Source: Kribbella flavida DSM 17836
Lineage (GTDB): Bacteria; Actinomycetota; Actinomycetes; Propionibacteriales; Kribbellaceae
Reading direction: 5' to 3'
NCBI RefSeq assembly: GCF_000024345.1
Contig: NC_013729.1
Span: 5,456,001-5,520,000, forward strand
Length of the DNA: 64,000 bases
This document shows positions 34,886 to 43,282 of this stretch, in pieces. Below the pieces are notes generated by a model. That model was not told the origin of the DNA. It saw only the letters and a program-made list of their open reading frames with translations, and did no database searches. Position numbers and translations under genes: made by a program. Every line of letters begins with the position of its first letter. The stretch's first letter is position 1.

Positions 34886-37759
34886 TCAGGGCTCGTCCAC
34901 CACCGAGGCGTACGAGATGACGCCGCGGCGGATCTCCTCGGTCACCGCGCGGGCGGTTGCGCGCAGCGGGGTCGGGCCGGCCGCGTCGGCGACCTGCTCG
35001 GTGAGGTCGATCAGCTGCTTCACCCAGCGGACGAAGTCGCCGGCCGCCAGGTCCGACTCGTACAGCACCTCGCTGAGCGACGCACCCGACGCCCACCGGA
35101 ACGCGGCCCAGCAGAAGCCGAGATCCATCGAGCGCAGGAAGTCGACCCGCATGTTCCGCTCCAGGGCGGACAGGTCGCGCCAGATGGAGCCCATCCGCTC
35201 CAGCGCGTGCCGGACGTCGCCCTGCGGCAGCCGCGGCGACGTCGGCTCGTCCTTGGACCGCGACTCGTACACCAGCGCCGCCAGGCAGGCCGCGAGCTGC
35301 GGCACGTCCAGGTCGTCGAACACGCCTTGCCGCAGGCACTCGGCCGCGACCAGGTCGAGCTCGGTGTAGATCCGGGCCAGCCGGTCGCCGGCCTCCGTCG
35401 TCTTGTCGCCGTCCAGGTAGTGCAGCGCGTCCAGCACCTGGCAGACCCGGTCGAACTGCCGGGCGATCGTGTTCGTCCGCTGCTCGATCTTGCGCTGCAC
35501 CTCGCGGGTCTCCCGGTCGAGCCGGAAGTAGCGCTCGGCCCAGCGGGCGTGGTCCTCGCGGTCCGCGCACCCGTGGCAGGGGTGGGCGCGGAGCTGGGCG
35601 CGCATCTCCTGCAGCTCCGGGTCGTCGGCATGCGTGATCACGTCGCGGCCCTTGCTACGGGACGGCGGACCGTCCTCGCCGAGCATGTCGGTCCGGTTCC
35701 GCAGCACCTGGGCCAGGTCGCGGCGCTGCTGCGGGTTGCGGGCGTTGAACTTCTTCGGCACCCGCAGCGACCCGATCGCCTCGACCGGCGCCGGGAAGTC
35801 GATCATCGACAGCTTGCGCACCTGCCGGTCCAGCGTGAGCACGGTCGGCCGCGGCCCTTCCCGCTCCGAGCGCATGCCCGGGTCGAGCACCAGCGCCCAG
35901 CCGGCGCTGCGGCCGGCCGGGATCCGGATGATGTCGCCGATCCGCAGCTTCTCGATCGACTCCTGGGCCTCGGCCCGGCGGTCCAGCTTGCGCCGCTTGG
36001 AGCCGGACGACTCGCGCTCACCGATCCGCCGGCGCAGGTCGGCGTAGGAGAGGAAGTCGCCGAGGTGGCAGTCGATCGACTCCTTGTAACCCTCGAGCGC
36101 CTCGGTGTTGCGCTGCACCTGCCGGGCCAGCCCGACGACGGCCTGGTCGGACTGGAACTGCGCGAACGACAGCTCCAGCATGTCGCGGGCCCGCCCGCGG
36201 CCGACCTGACGGACCAGGTTGACCGCCATGTTGTACGACGGCGAGAACGACGAGCGCAGCGGGTACGTCCGGGTGCTGGCCAGGCCGGCCACGGCGCGCG
36301 GGTCGAAGCCGGGCTGCCAGAGCACGACGGCGTGTCCCTCGACGTCGATGCCGCGCCGGCCGGCCCGGCCGGTGAGCTGGGTGTACTCCCCCGGCGTGAT
36401 GTCGACGTGCGCCTCGCCGTTCCACTTGCTCAGCTTCTCCAGCACCACCGTGCGGGCCGGCATGTTGATGCCGAGGGCAAGCGTCTCGGTGGCGAACACG
36501 ACCTTGATCAGACCGCGCGCGAACAGTTCCTCGACGACCTCCTTGAACGCCGCCAGCATGCCCGCGTGGTGGGCCGCGATGCCGCGGCTCAGCGCCTCGG
36601 CGAAGTCGTGGTAGCCGAGCACGCCGAGGTCCTCGTCCGGCAGGTCCGCGGTCCGCTCGGCGAGCACCCGCTTGATCTCGTCCCGCTCGCTCGGCTTGGT
36701 CAGCCGCAGCCCGGATCGCAGGCACTGCAGCATCGCGTCCTCGCAGCCCTTGCGGGAGAAGATGAAGTAGATCGCCGGCAGCAGTGCCCCGGCGTCCAGC
36801 TCCTCCACCACGTCGGACCGGTACGGCGTGAAGTGCGACTTGCTCGGCCGGTTCTTCGGCAGGTCCCGGCGGCGGCGCGGTTTGCGCGAGTCGTCGCGGA
36901 AGATCCGGTTGTCCTCGCGGGCGATCCGGACCAGCTGCGGGTTGACCAGGTCGCGCAGGTCCGGCGCCGCCGAGGCCGGGGGGCCGGACTTGGCCGGGTT
37001 GCCGGACTTGGCGGGGTTGCCCGACTTCGACTTGCCCGACGGGTTGCCGTACAGCGCCGGGGCACCGGCCCGGGCCGTCGGCGCCTCGCCGGCGAACAGG
37101 TCGTGCAGCCGCTTGCCGACCATCACGTGCTGGAACAGCGGCACCGGCCGCTTCTCCTCCAGCACCACGACCGTGTTGCCGCGGACCGTCTCCAGCCAGT
37201 CGCCGAACTCCTCGGCGTTGCTCACCGTCGCCGACAGCGAGACGACCGCGACCGAGTCCGGCAGGTGGATGATCACTTCCTCCCAGACCGCGCCCCGGGC
37301 CCGGTCGGCCAGGTAGTGCACCTCGTCCATCACCACGTACGACAGGCCGAGCAGGGTGTGCGACCCGGCGTACAGCATGTTGCGCAGCACCTCGGTGGTC
37401 ATCACCACGATCGGCGCCTCGGAGTTGATCGAGTTGTCCCCGGTCAGCAGACCGACCTTGTCCTGGCCGTAGCGGCGGACCAGGTCGGCGTACTTCTGGT
37501 TGCTCAGGGCCTTGATCGGGGTGGTGTAGAAGCACTTCTGCCCGCGCTGCAGCGCCAGGTGCACGGCGAACTCGCCGACCAGCGTCTTGCCGGACCCGGT
37601 CGGCGCGGCGACCAGCACCTGGTGGCCGTCCTCCAGCGCCGCGCAGGCGCGCAGCTGGAACTCGTCCAGGTCGAAGTCGTAGAGCGCCCGGAACTCCTTG
37701 ACGGCGGGATGCTCCTGGTCCGAGCGGAAAAGGGCGTACTTCTCGGACGGGGTGCTCAT
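34886..37759 (-). CDS. helY: Ski2-like DEAD/DEVH-box RNA helicase HelY
   Basis: ATP-dependent 3'-5' helicase of the Ski2/Mtr4 family, 957 aa, presumed to act in RNA processing or decay. Walker A is APTGSGKT (52-59), DEVH box MDEVHYL at 144-150, SAT in LSATVSN, motif VI QLTGRAGRRGID. Between the two RecA domains lies a basic low-complexity insert (about 230-325) with the repeat SGNPAKSGNPAKSG and a KPRRRRDLPKNRPSK stretch. The C-terminal part is the helical DSHCT domain. helY beside tatAC and pafBC is the conserved actinobacterial arrangement. Confidence 0.95.
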   Translation of the reverse strand: MSTPSEKYALFRSDQEHPAVKEFRALYDFDLDEFQLRACAALEDGHQVLVAAPTGSGKTLVGEFAVHLALQRGQKCFYTTPIKALSNQKYADLVRRYGQDKVGLLTGDNSINSEAPIVVMTTEVLRNMLYAGSHTLLGLSYVVMDEVHYLADRARGAVWEEVIIHLPDSVAVVSLSATVSNAEEFGDWLETVRGNTVVVLEEKRPVPLFQHVMVGKRLHDLFAGEAPTARAGAPALYGNPSGKSKSGNPAKSGNPAKSGPPASAAPDLRDLVNPQLVRIAREDNRIFRDDSRKPRRRRDLPKNRPSKSHFTPYRSDVVEELDAGALLPAIYFIFSRKGCEDAMLQCLRSGLRLTKPSERDEIKRVLAERTADLPDEDLGVLGYHDFAEALSRGIAAHHAGMLAAFKEVVEELFARGLIKVVFATETLALGINMPARTVVLEKLSKWNGEAHVDITPGEYTQLTGRAGRRGIDVEGHAVVLWQPGFDPRAVAGLASTRTYPLRSSFSPSYNMAVNLVRQVGRGRARDMLELSFAQFQSDQAVVGLARQVQRNTEALEGYKESIDCHLGDFLSYADLRRRIGERESSGSKRRKLDRRAEAQESIEKLRIGDIIRIPAGRSAGWALVLDPGMRSEREGPRPTVLTLDRQVRKLSMIDFPAPVEAIGSLRVPKKFNARNPQQRRDLAQVLRNRTDMLGEDGPPSRSKGRDVITHADDPELQEMRAQLRAHPCHGCADREDHARWAERYFRLDRETREVQRKIEQRTNTIARQFDRVCQVLDALHYLDGDKTTEAGDRLARIYTELDLVAAECLRQGVFDDLDVPQLAACLAALVYESRSKDEPTSPRLPQGDVRHALERMGSIWRDLSALERNMRVDFLRSMDLGFCWAAFRWASGASLSEVLYESDLAAGDFVRWVKQLIDLTEQVADAAGPTPLRATARAVTEEIRRGVISYASVVDEP

Positions 37760-37776
37760 GGCCCCAGGCTATGCGA

Positions 37777-37812
37777 TGCCGTCACCCCCGCTGCTGGACC
37801 GGGGTGACGGCA
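37777..37812 (-). terminator. Terminator between peptidase gene and helY
   Basis: TGCCGTCACCCC (37777-37788) pairs with GGGGTGACGGCA (37801-37812) around a 12-nt loop, 20 nt beyond the peptidase stop on the minus strand and 17 nt before helY. It should give helY its own transcription unit, although the remaining space for a promoter is short. Confidence 0.65.
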
Positions 37813-37832
37813 CGCGGATATCGCCAGGTTCG

Positions 37833-39308
37833 TCAGCAGGTGGTGTCCGCCCGCGGCAGCCGACCGGTGAGCAGGTACTCCGTCGTGGTGCGGTCAACAC
37901 AGGCGTTGCCGTACTCGCGGTACAGGCCGTGCTTGCGGGCGTTCACGCTGAGCAACCGGGAGCCGGTCAGGACCCGGCGGCTGGCGAGCGCCTGGTCCCA
38001 GGTGACGCGGGTGTCGCGGGTGGCGGTGATCAGCAGCGCGGGCCGGTCGTTACCGATCGTGACCGGCGTCTGCACCGGACGCGTCGGCCAGTACGCGCAG
38101 ACCCCGACGTTGCGGACCAGCGATCCGAAGACCGGCTCGGTGCGCCGGTGCCGCTGGATGTCGGGCCAGGCGGAGCGGGCGGTCACCGCGGTCGCCCGGT
38201 CCGCGCAGGTGATCGCGGCGAGCGCACTGGCGGTCGCGGACTCCTTGCCGGTGAGCAGGAAGCCGGCCAGGGCCATCAGCGGTGAGTCGGGATCGACGGA
38301 TTCGCCGCGTGCGGCCGCGCGCAGGTCCATGACCACGCGCGCCAGCATGGCGTTGCCCTCCGGCCGGTCGTCCGGGACCAGCATCCAGAGCATCACCGGG
38401 AGCACGCCGGCATCGACTCTGTGCTCCCCGACCGGCAGGGGACGCCGCTCGGCGGTGCTGATCAACTCCTGCACGCCGGCGACGACCTGCGCCGGCGTAC
38501 GGCCGAGGTGGTACGTCGCATCCTGGCCGGCCGCCCACTGCGCCCAGTCCCGGAGCGCCGCTTCGTTGGCCGGGCCGGTCTCGCGGAGCAGGTCCGAGCC
38601 GATCCGGTCCGGGGCGACCGGACCGTCCAGCACGAACCGTCCGGCGTACTGCCCGAACAACTGCAGGTACACCATGCCCAGGTAGCTGCCGTAGGAGTAG
38701 CCCAGGTAGTGCAGTCGCGGCTCTCCCAGGGCGATGCGGAGACGGTCCATGTCCCGCGCGGTGTTGGCTGTCGTGGCGTGCGGGAGAACGTCCTTGTCCT
38801 TGCTGCAGCGGTCCGCGAGATCGCGGGAGAGGTGCAGCGCGTCGGCGAAGGCCGCCCGGGTCGGCGCCGCCCGCAGGTGCAACGCGGTCGGCCAGCCGCA
38901 GTCGAGCGGCGTACTGCGGCCGGTGAAGCGCGGGTCCATCCCGATCAGGTCGTACTGGCCCAGGGTGTCGCGCAGGCGCAGCGGCATGCCCAGCGCGCCG
39001 ACGCCCGGGCCACCGTCGTTCAGAACCAGAGCACCGATCCGGTCCGCCCTGTCCTTCGCCGGGAGGTGTGAGAACGCCACGGTGAGGTGACGACCATCCG
39101 GGTCGCGGTAGTCCAGCGGTACGGAGATCTCCCCGCACCTGGCCTTCGCCTCGTCCAGCTTGCTCCCGAGCTCATCGTCCGGTCCGGTGGCACAGCTCGC
39201 GTGCCACCGCACCCCGTCCGCACTCCCCCCGCCGTCCTCGGCGACGGCGTGCCCCGCCGTTCCGGCCAGCACCATCGCCGCCAGCACACTCGCGATCATC
39301 GCGCGCAT
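37833..39308 (-). CDS. Secreted alpha/beta-hydrolase, TAP-like (peptidase S33)
   Basis: Exported serine peptidase-like protein of 491 aa. Signal peptide residues 1-23 (MRAMIASVLAAMVLAGTAGHAVA). The nucleophile elbow is GYSYGS (203-208, Ser 206); LNDGGPGVGALG near 97-108 is the oxyanion loop; DPRFTGRS replaces the usual DPRGTGRS. The C-terminal TAP-like region (LLITATRDTRVTWDQAL, then NARKHGLYREYGNACVD with the catalytic His) completes the family. These enzymes cleave N-terminal tripeptides or esters outside the cell. Placed between dagK and helY, where it is not part of the conserved block. Confidence 0.92.
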   Translation of the reverse strand: MRAMIASVLAAMVLAGTAGHAVAEDGGGSADGVRWHASCATGPDDELGSKLDEAKARCGEISVPLDYRDPDGRHLTVAFSHLPAKDRADRIGALVLNDGGPGVGALGMPLRLRDTLGQYDLIGMDPRFTGRSTPLDCGWPTALHLRAAPTRAAFADALHLSRDLADRCSKDKDVLPHATTANTARDMDRLRIALGEPRLHYLGYSYGSYLGMVYLQLFGQYAGRFVLDGPVAPDRIGSDLLRETGPANEAALRDWAQWAAGQDATYHLGRTPAQVVAGVQELISTAERRPLPVGEHRVDAGVLPVMLWMLVPDDRPEGNAMLARVVMDLRAAARGESVDPDSPLMALAGFLLTGKESATASALAAITCADRATAVTARSAWPDIQRHRRTEPVFGSLVRNVGVCAYWPTRPVQTPVTIGNDRPALLITATRDTRVTWDQALASRRVLTGSRLLSVNARKHGLYREYGNACVDRTTTEYLLTGRLPRADTTC

Positions 39309-39411
39309 GTCGCGCTCCTTTCGTCGGGTACGACGCTAGGAGGAACGGCGGCGCGCCACAGTCGCCCGTACGCCGCTTCGAGGGTGGCGTACGCACCACC
39401 TCCGGCCCGGA

Positions 39412-40287
39412 TCAGGCGTAGACGCTGAGGGCGCCCGGCTCGATCGTGATGTCGACCGGCAGCGGGCCGAGGACCTCGCCGTCGGCGTACGCGGTGACCG
39501 TCGGAGACTCCAGCCGGACGGTCGTGCCGCGCAGCGCCAGCACCTTCGGATGGCCGACGTGCGTGCCCTTGGACAACTTGGGGAACATCTGCAGCAGCGT
39601 CAGCCGTGACACCGGCTTGATGATGGTGACGTCCAGCAGCCCGTCGTCGATCTCGGCGCCGGCACAGATCTGCAGCCCGCCCCCGTACGTCGGACCGGTG
39701 CCGACCGCGACCAGCATCGCGTCGGTTTCGATCACCTCGCCGTCGACCGTCACGACGTACGGCAGCGGCTTGAAGGTGCGCAGCTCGGCCAGCGTGGCCA
39801 GGGTGTAGCGGGCGTTGCCCTTGGGCCAGGTCATCGCGTTGGCCCGCTTGTTGACCAGCGAGTCGAAGCCGCCGGCCACCACGGTGGTGATGAACTCCTG
39901 GCCGGAAACCGCCAGATCGACCGGGCGGGTCCGGCCGGCCACGATCAGCTCGGCCGCCGCCACCGGGTCCTTCAGCGGTACGCCGAGGCCGCGGGCGAAG
40001 TCGTTGCCGGTCCCGGCCGGGATGACGCCGAACGGCATGCCCGACCCGGCGAGCACCTGCGCGGCGAGGTGCAGCGTGCCGTCGCCGCCGACCAGAGCGA
40101 CCGAGTCCGCACCGGACGCGATCACCTCCGCGGAAATCCGGCCGACGTCCTCGGCGCAGGTGGTGGTGAACTCGTCGACCGTCAGGCCGGCGGCCGCCAG
40201 CCGCTGCCGCACCACCGGCGCCACCCGCGCGCCCAGTCCACGGCCGCTGGTGGGGTTGACCACCAGCGCGATCCTGCGCCCGCTCAC
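39412..40287 (-). CDS. Diacylglycerol/lipid kinase
   Basis: Soluble lipid kinase of the DagK/YegS family, 291 aa, GTG start overlapping the tatC stop (GTGA). VVNPTSGRG near 9-17 and the nucleotide motif GGDGT (67-71) are diagnostic, with PAGTGNDFARGLG next. The family phosphorylates diacylglycerol or related lipids, returning them to phospholipid synthesis. The coupling to tatC is conserved in related actinobacteria. Confidence 0.93.
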   Translation of the reverse strand: MSGRRIALVVNPTSGRGLGARVAPVVRQRLAAAGLTVDEFTTTCAEDVGRISAEVIASGADSVALVGGDGTLHLAAQVLAGSGMPFGVIPAGTGNDFARGLGVPLKDPVAAAELIVAGRTRPVDLAVSGQEFITTVVAGGFDSLVNKRANAMTWPKGNARYTLATLAELRTFKPLPYVVTVDGEVIETDAMLVAVGTGPTYGGGLQICAGAEIDDGLLDVTIIKPVSRLTLLQMFPKLSKGTHVGHPKVLALRGTTVRLESPTVTAYADGEVLGPLPVDITIEPGALSVYA

Positions 40288-41105
40288 TCCGCCAGCAGTT
40301 CTTCGGTCTTCCGCGCCCGGCGCTTGTCGATGATCCGGGCGATCACCTCGGCGGCGAAGAACAGCGCACACATCGGCAGCGCCAGGAACATCAGCGAGAA
40401 CGGGTCACCGGACGGCGTCGCGACCGCGCCGAAAACGAAGATGCCGAGCACGATGTACGGCCGGAACTTCGCCAGCGCCGCGGCCGGCACCAGGCCGACG
40501 ATGTTCAGCAGCACGACCACCAGCGGCAGCAGGAACGCGATCCCGAACACCAGCATCGTGCGCAGCACGAAGTCCAGGTACTCCGGCAGCGTGATCAGGT
40601 TCTGCGCGAAGTCCGGGGTGAACCCGATCAGGATCTCGATGCCCTTCGGCAGCGTCCAGTACGCCACCGCGAGCCCGGCCGCGAACAGCGGCGTGGCGAT
40701 CGCCGCGAACAGCACCGCCCAGCGGCGCTCCGAGCGGTGCAGCCCGGGCGCGATGAACGCCCACAGCTCGTACAACCAGATCGGGCTGGCCAGCATCAGG
40801 CCGAACACCAGCGAGATCTTGATCTGGAAGGTGAACGGCGAGGTCACCGAGTTGAAGGTGAGCTCGGGCTCCTTGCCGCCGTTCTTGCTGGCGATCAGGT
40901 CCTTGACGCCGGCGTCGAACGGCCGCTTGAGGAAGTCGAGCGCCTGGTCGTAGAAGATGTAGCCGACGACCGACATCAGCACGATCGCGAGCACCGCGAT
41001 GAGCAGGCGGTTGCGCAGCTCCGCGATGTGCTCGCGGAGCGTCATCCGGCCCTCGTCGTCCTCCGGGCGGCGCTCTTTCCGCCGTCCGATCCTCACCAGC
41101 GTCAC
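40284..41105 (-). CDS. tatC: Sec-independent protein translocase TatC
   Basis: Multispanning core of the twin-arginine translocase that exports folded proteins. 273 aa, GTG start, with a basic N-terminus (LVRIGRRKERRPEDDEG) before the family opening MTLREHIAELRNRLL. Six membrane spans are visible, with the conserved SPIWLYELWAFIAPGLHRSERR after span 2 and FGIAFLLPLVVVLL later. A Lys/Arg-rich C-terminal tail ends the protein. It follows tatA by 16 nt. Confidence 0.96.
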   Translation of the reverse strand: MTLVRIGRRKERRPEDDEGRMTLREHIAELRNRLLIAVLAIVLMSVVGYIFYDQALDFLKRPFDAGVKDLIASKNGGKEPELTFNSVTSPFTFQIKISLVFGLMLASPIWLYELWAFIAPGLHRSERRWAVLFAAIATPLFAAGLAVAYWTLPKGIEILIGFTPDFAQNLITLPEYLDFVLRTMLVFGIAFLLPLVVVLLNIVGLVPAAALAKFRPYIVLGIFVFGAVATPSGDPFSLMFLALPMCALFFAAEVIARIIDKRRARKTEELLAE

Positions 41106-41121
41106 AGGTGGAGCGCGGGGC

Positions 41122-41445
41122 TCAGTTGGCCGTGTGCGTCGGCGGCATGCCGTCGCCCGGGGCCTGGCCGTTGACCTGGTTCGGCTGCTGAACCGGCTGG
41201 GCCTGCTGAACCGGCTGGGCCTGCTGCACGGGCGGCGTGGTCTGCTGCTGGGCGGTGGGCTGGGTGCCCTCGGTCAGCTCGGCGTCCTTCTTCTTGCCGG
41301 TGCCGACCTCCTCCTCCCAGATCTTCTTCGACCGGCCGAGCTGCTTGACCAGCGCGGGCAGCTTGGCCGAACCGAACAGCAGCACGACGATCGCGAGGAT
41401 GACGAGCCACTCGGCGCCCTGGGGCATACCGATAAGCGGGGCCAT
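41122..41445 (-). CDS. tatA: Sec-independent protein translocase TatA
   Basis: Small pore-forming Tat subunit, 107 aa. One membrane span (about 11-27, EWLVILAIVVLLFGSAKLP) with the FGxxKLP hinge is followed by an amphipathic helix (ALVKQLGRSKKIWEEEVG). The C-terminal tail is Gln/Pro-rich with a QQAQPVQQAQPV repeat. tatB is not seen here and may be elsewhere or dispensable. Confidence 0.95.
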   Translation of the reverse strand: MAPLIGMPQGAEWLVILAIVVLLFGSAKLPALVKQLGRSKKIWEEEVGTGKKKDAELTEGTQPTAQQQTTPPVQQAQPVQQAQPVQQPNQVNGQAPGDGMPPTHTAN

Positions 41446-41497
41446 GACGATCTCCCTTTCACGACAAACGGTGGCTCACGTGAGACTGGGCCGAATA

Positions 41498-41686
41498 CTA
41501 CGCCCGGCCGGCGTCCGCCGCCCGGGTCCGTCCGGATCCGCGCGACTGCGCCTGCTCGAGCTTGGACTGGGCGGCGACGAACTCACGTGTCAGCGCCTTG
41601 ACCTGGCCCCACAGCTTCCGGGCGAGCAGGGCGAGGACCAGCAGCCACACCGCCACCACCGCGAGGAACAGCAGGAACCAGTACAT
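41498..41686 (-). CDS. Small single-span membrane protein
   Basis: A 62-aa protein, ATG at 41686. MYWFLLFLAVVAVWLLVLALLA is a membrane helix, followed by a basic amphipathic helix (KLWGQVKALTREFVAAQSKLEQ) and a short basic tail. The architecture is like TatA/TatB without the FG hinge. It is 52 nt upstream of tatA on the same strand, so it may be co-transcribed. Function not known. Confidence 0.7.
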   Translation of the reverse strand: MYWFLLFLAVVAVWLLVLALLARKLWGQVKALTREFVAAQSKLEQAQSRGSGRTRAADAGRA

Positions 41687-41813
41687 GAGCAGGAGCCTAT
41701 CCGGTTCTGGGCCCGCACCCACGCCGCCGGGTGTTACCGCGGCCCAACGGTGTCGGAACGTGATGGTAAGAATTGGTGTCCGGCGAGGGCGGGCCGTACG
41801 ACCAAGGGGGAAC

Positions 41814-43004
41814 ATGCTGCGGATCGGGATCGAGCAACGGCGGAGACGACTCGGCCGCCGGCACCGGCTGGCGACGTCGTGCCAGGCGGCCGACCCGGTG
41901 CAGGCCGCCGCGTCGCTGGTGGTCCTGCACGCCACCGATCCGGCGACCGTGCATCTGTCGGTCGCGGCCCGGGTGCCGGGCAGCGACGTCACGCACACGG
42001 AGCGTGCCCTGTACGAGGACCGCGCGCTGATCCGGATGCTCGGGATGCGGCGCACCGTTTTCGTCGTACCGACGTCGTTGGCGCCGGTGGTGCAGGCGGC
42101 GTGTTCCGACGACATCGCGCTCAAGCAGCGCAAGCTCCTGGTGAAGCATCTGGTCGAGGCCGGGATCGCGCCGGATGCCGACAGCGCTGGGCAGTGGTTG
42201 CGGTCGGTGGAGGAGTCGACCGCAACGGCGCTGACCCTGCGCGGGTCGGCAACGGCCCAGGAGCTCGCTCAGGACGAGCCGCGGCTGCGCAGCCGGCTGG
42301 CGATGGCGACCGGCAAGTCGTACGCCACTCAGCCGTACGTCACCAGTCGCGTCCTCTTCCAGCTCGCCGCCGAGGGCCGGATCGTGCGCGGCCGCCCGCT
42401 CGGCACGTGGCTGAGCAGCCAGCACCAGTGGTCCCCGGCGGAGAAGTGGCTGCCCGAGGGACTGCGCGGCGACCTGACCGCGGACGAAGCCCGGACGAAG
42501 CTCGCTCGTGCCTGGCTGGAGTCCTTCGGCCCGGGCACACTGGCGGACCTGCAGTGGTGGACAGGCTGGACGCTCGGTCAGACCAGGAAGGCGCTGGTCG
42601 CGATCGAGGCGGTCGAGGTCGACCTGGACGGCGCCACCGGCTACGTCCTGCCCGGCGACGAGGCTCCGGAGGTGGAGGTCGAGCCCTGGGTCGCGTTCCT
42701 GCCCGCGCTCGACCCGACGCCGATGGGCTGGAAGGACCGCGACTGGTACCTCGGCGAGCACAAGTCCCGGCTGTTCGACACCACCGGCAACATCGGCCCC
42801 ACCATCTGGGCCGACGGCCGCATCGTCGGCGCCTGGGGCCAGCCCGAGTCCGGCGAGGTCCGCTACCAGCTCCTGGAAGACGTCGGCCGCGACACCCTCG
42901 CCGCCATCGAGGACCACGCCGCCCGCTGGACCACCTGGCTCGCCGGCGTCCGCATCACCCCCCGCTTCCGCACCCCGCTGGAACGCCTCCTCAGCCAAGG
43001 CTGA
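41814..43004 (+). CDS. Winged-helix DNA-binding protein, AlkZ-like (HTH_42)
   Basis: A 396-aa protein of the HTH_42 family that includes the interstrand-crosslink glycosylase AlkZ/YcaQ; ATG after AGGGGG. It contains the tandem winged-helix pattern (VTHTERALYEDRALIRMLGMRRTVFVVP) and the C-terminal beta-rich WYLGEHKSRLFDTTGNIGPTIW. In active AlkZ a Q-x-Q (or Q-x-D) motif in the N-terminal region is catalytic; the matching segment LVVLHATDPATVHLS (35-49) has H-A-T instead. It may therefore be a divergent glycosylase or a non-catalytic DNA-binding protein. It lies next to pafBC, DNA-damage regulators. Confidence 0.82.
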   Translation: MLRIGIEQRRRRLGRRHRLATSCQAADPVQAAASLVVLHATDPATVHLSVAARVPGSDVTHTERALYEDRALIRMLGMRRTVFVVPTSLAPVVQAACSDDIALKQRKLLVKHLVEAGIAPDADSAGQWLRSVEESTATALTLRGSATAQELAQDEPRLRSRLAMATGKSYATQPYVTSRVLFQLAAEGRIVRGRPLGTWLSSQHQWSPAEKWLPEGLRGDLTADEARTKLARAWLESFGPGTLADLQWWTGWTLGQTRKALVAIEAVEVDLDGATGYVLPGDEAPEVEVEPWVAFLPALDPTPMGWKDRDWYLGEHKSRLFDTTGNIGPTIWADGRIVGAWGQPESGEVRYQLLEDVGRDTLAAIEDHAARWTTWLAGVRITPRFRTPLERLLSQG

Positions 43005-43153
43005 CCGCCCCCCACCCACGCGTACCCACTCCAGCTCCCCGCGCCTTCGCGTCACCCACGCCACCACCCGCGCCGCGCCTCACCCCCGGCTCCCCCATAC
43101 CCCCGCGCTGCCCTCCCCGCCAACCCTCCTCCCGCCCTCCACGTCGCCGTCTG

Positions 43154-43230
43154 AGGGGTTAACCCTGCAAGTGCAGGGTTGGCCCATGGAAATCGGGGAG
43201 GCCAACCCTGCATCTGGTGGGTTAACCCCT
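43154..43230. repeat. Composite palindrome in a convergent intergenic region
   Basis: 31-nt arms (43154-43184 and 43200-43230) are complementary at 25 positions: 12 at the outer end (AGGGGTTAACCC) and 13 at the inner end (TGCAGGGTTGGCC), around a 15-nt loop. Left of the loop, AACCCTGCA-AG-TGCAGGGTT (43161-43180) is itself a perfect hairpin, so the strand can fold in two ways. The motif AACCCTGCA occurs three times. It lies in the 278-bp gap (43005-43282) between the AlkZ-like gene and pafC, which otherwise holds nothing recognisable. Confidence 0.65.
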
Positions 43231-43282
43231 GAAACGCCGGAGGCAGGCGGACGCCGGGGGCGGCGGAGGCGCGACTCGCCGT

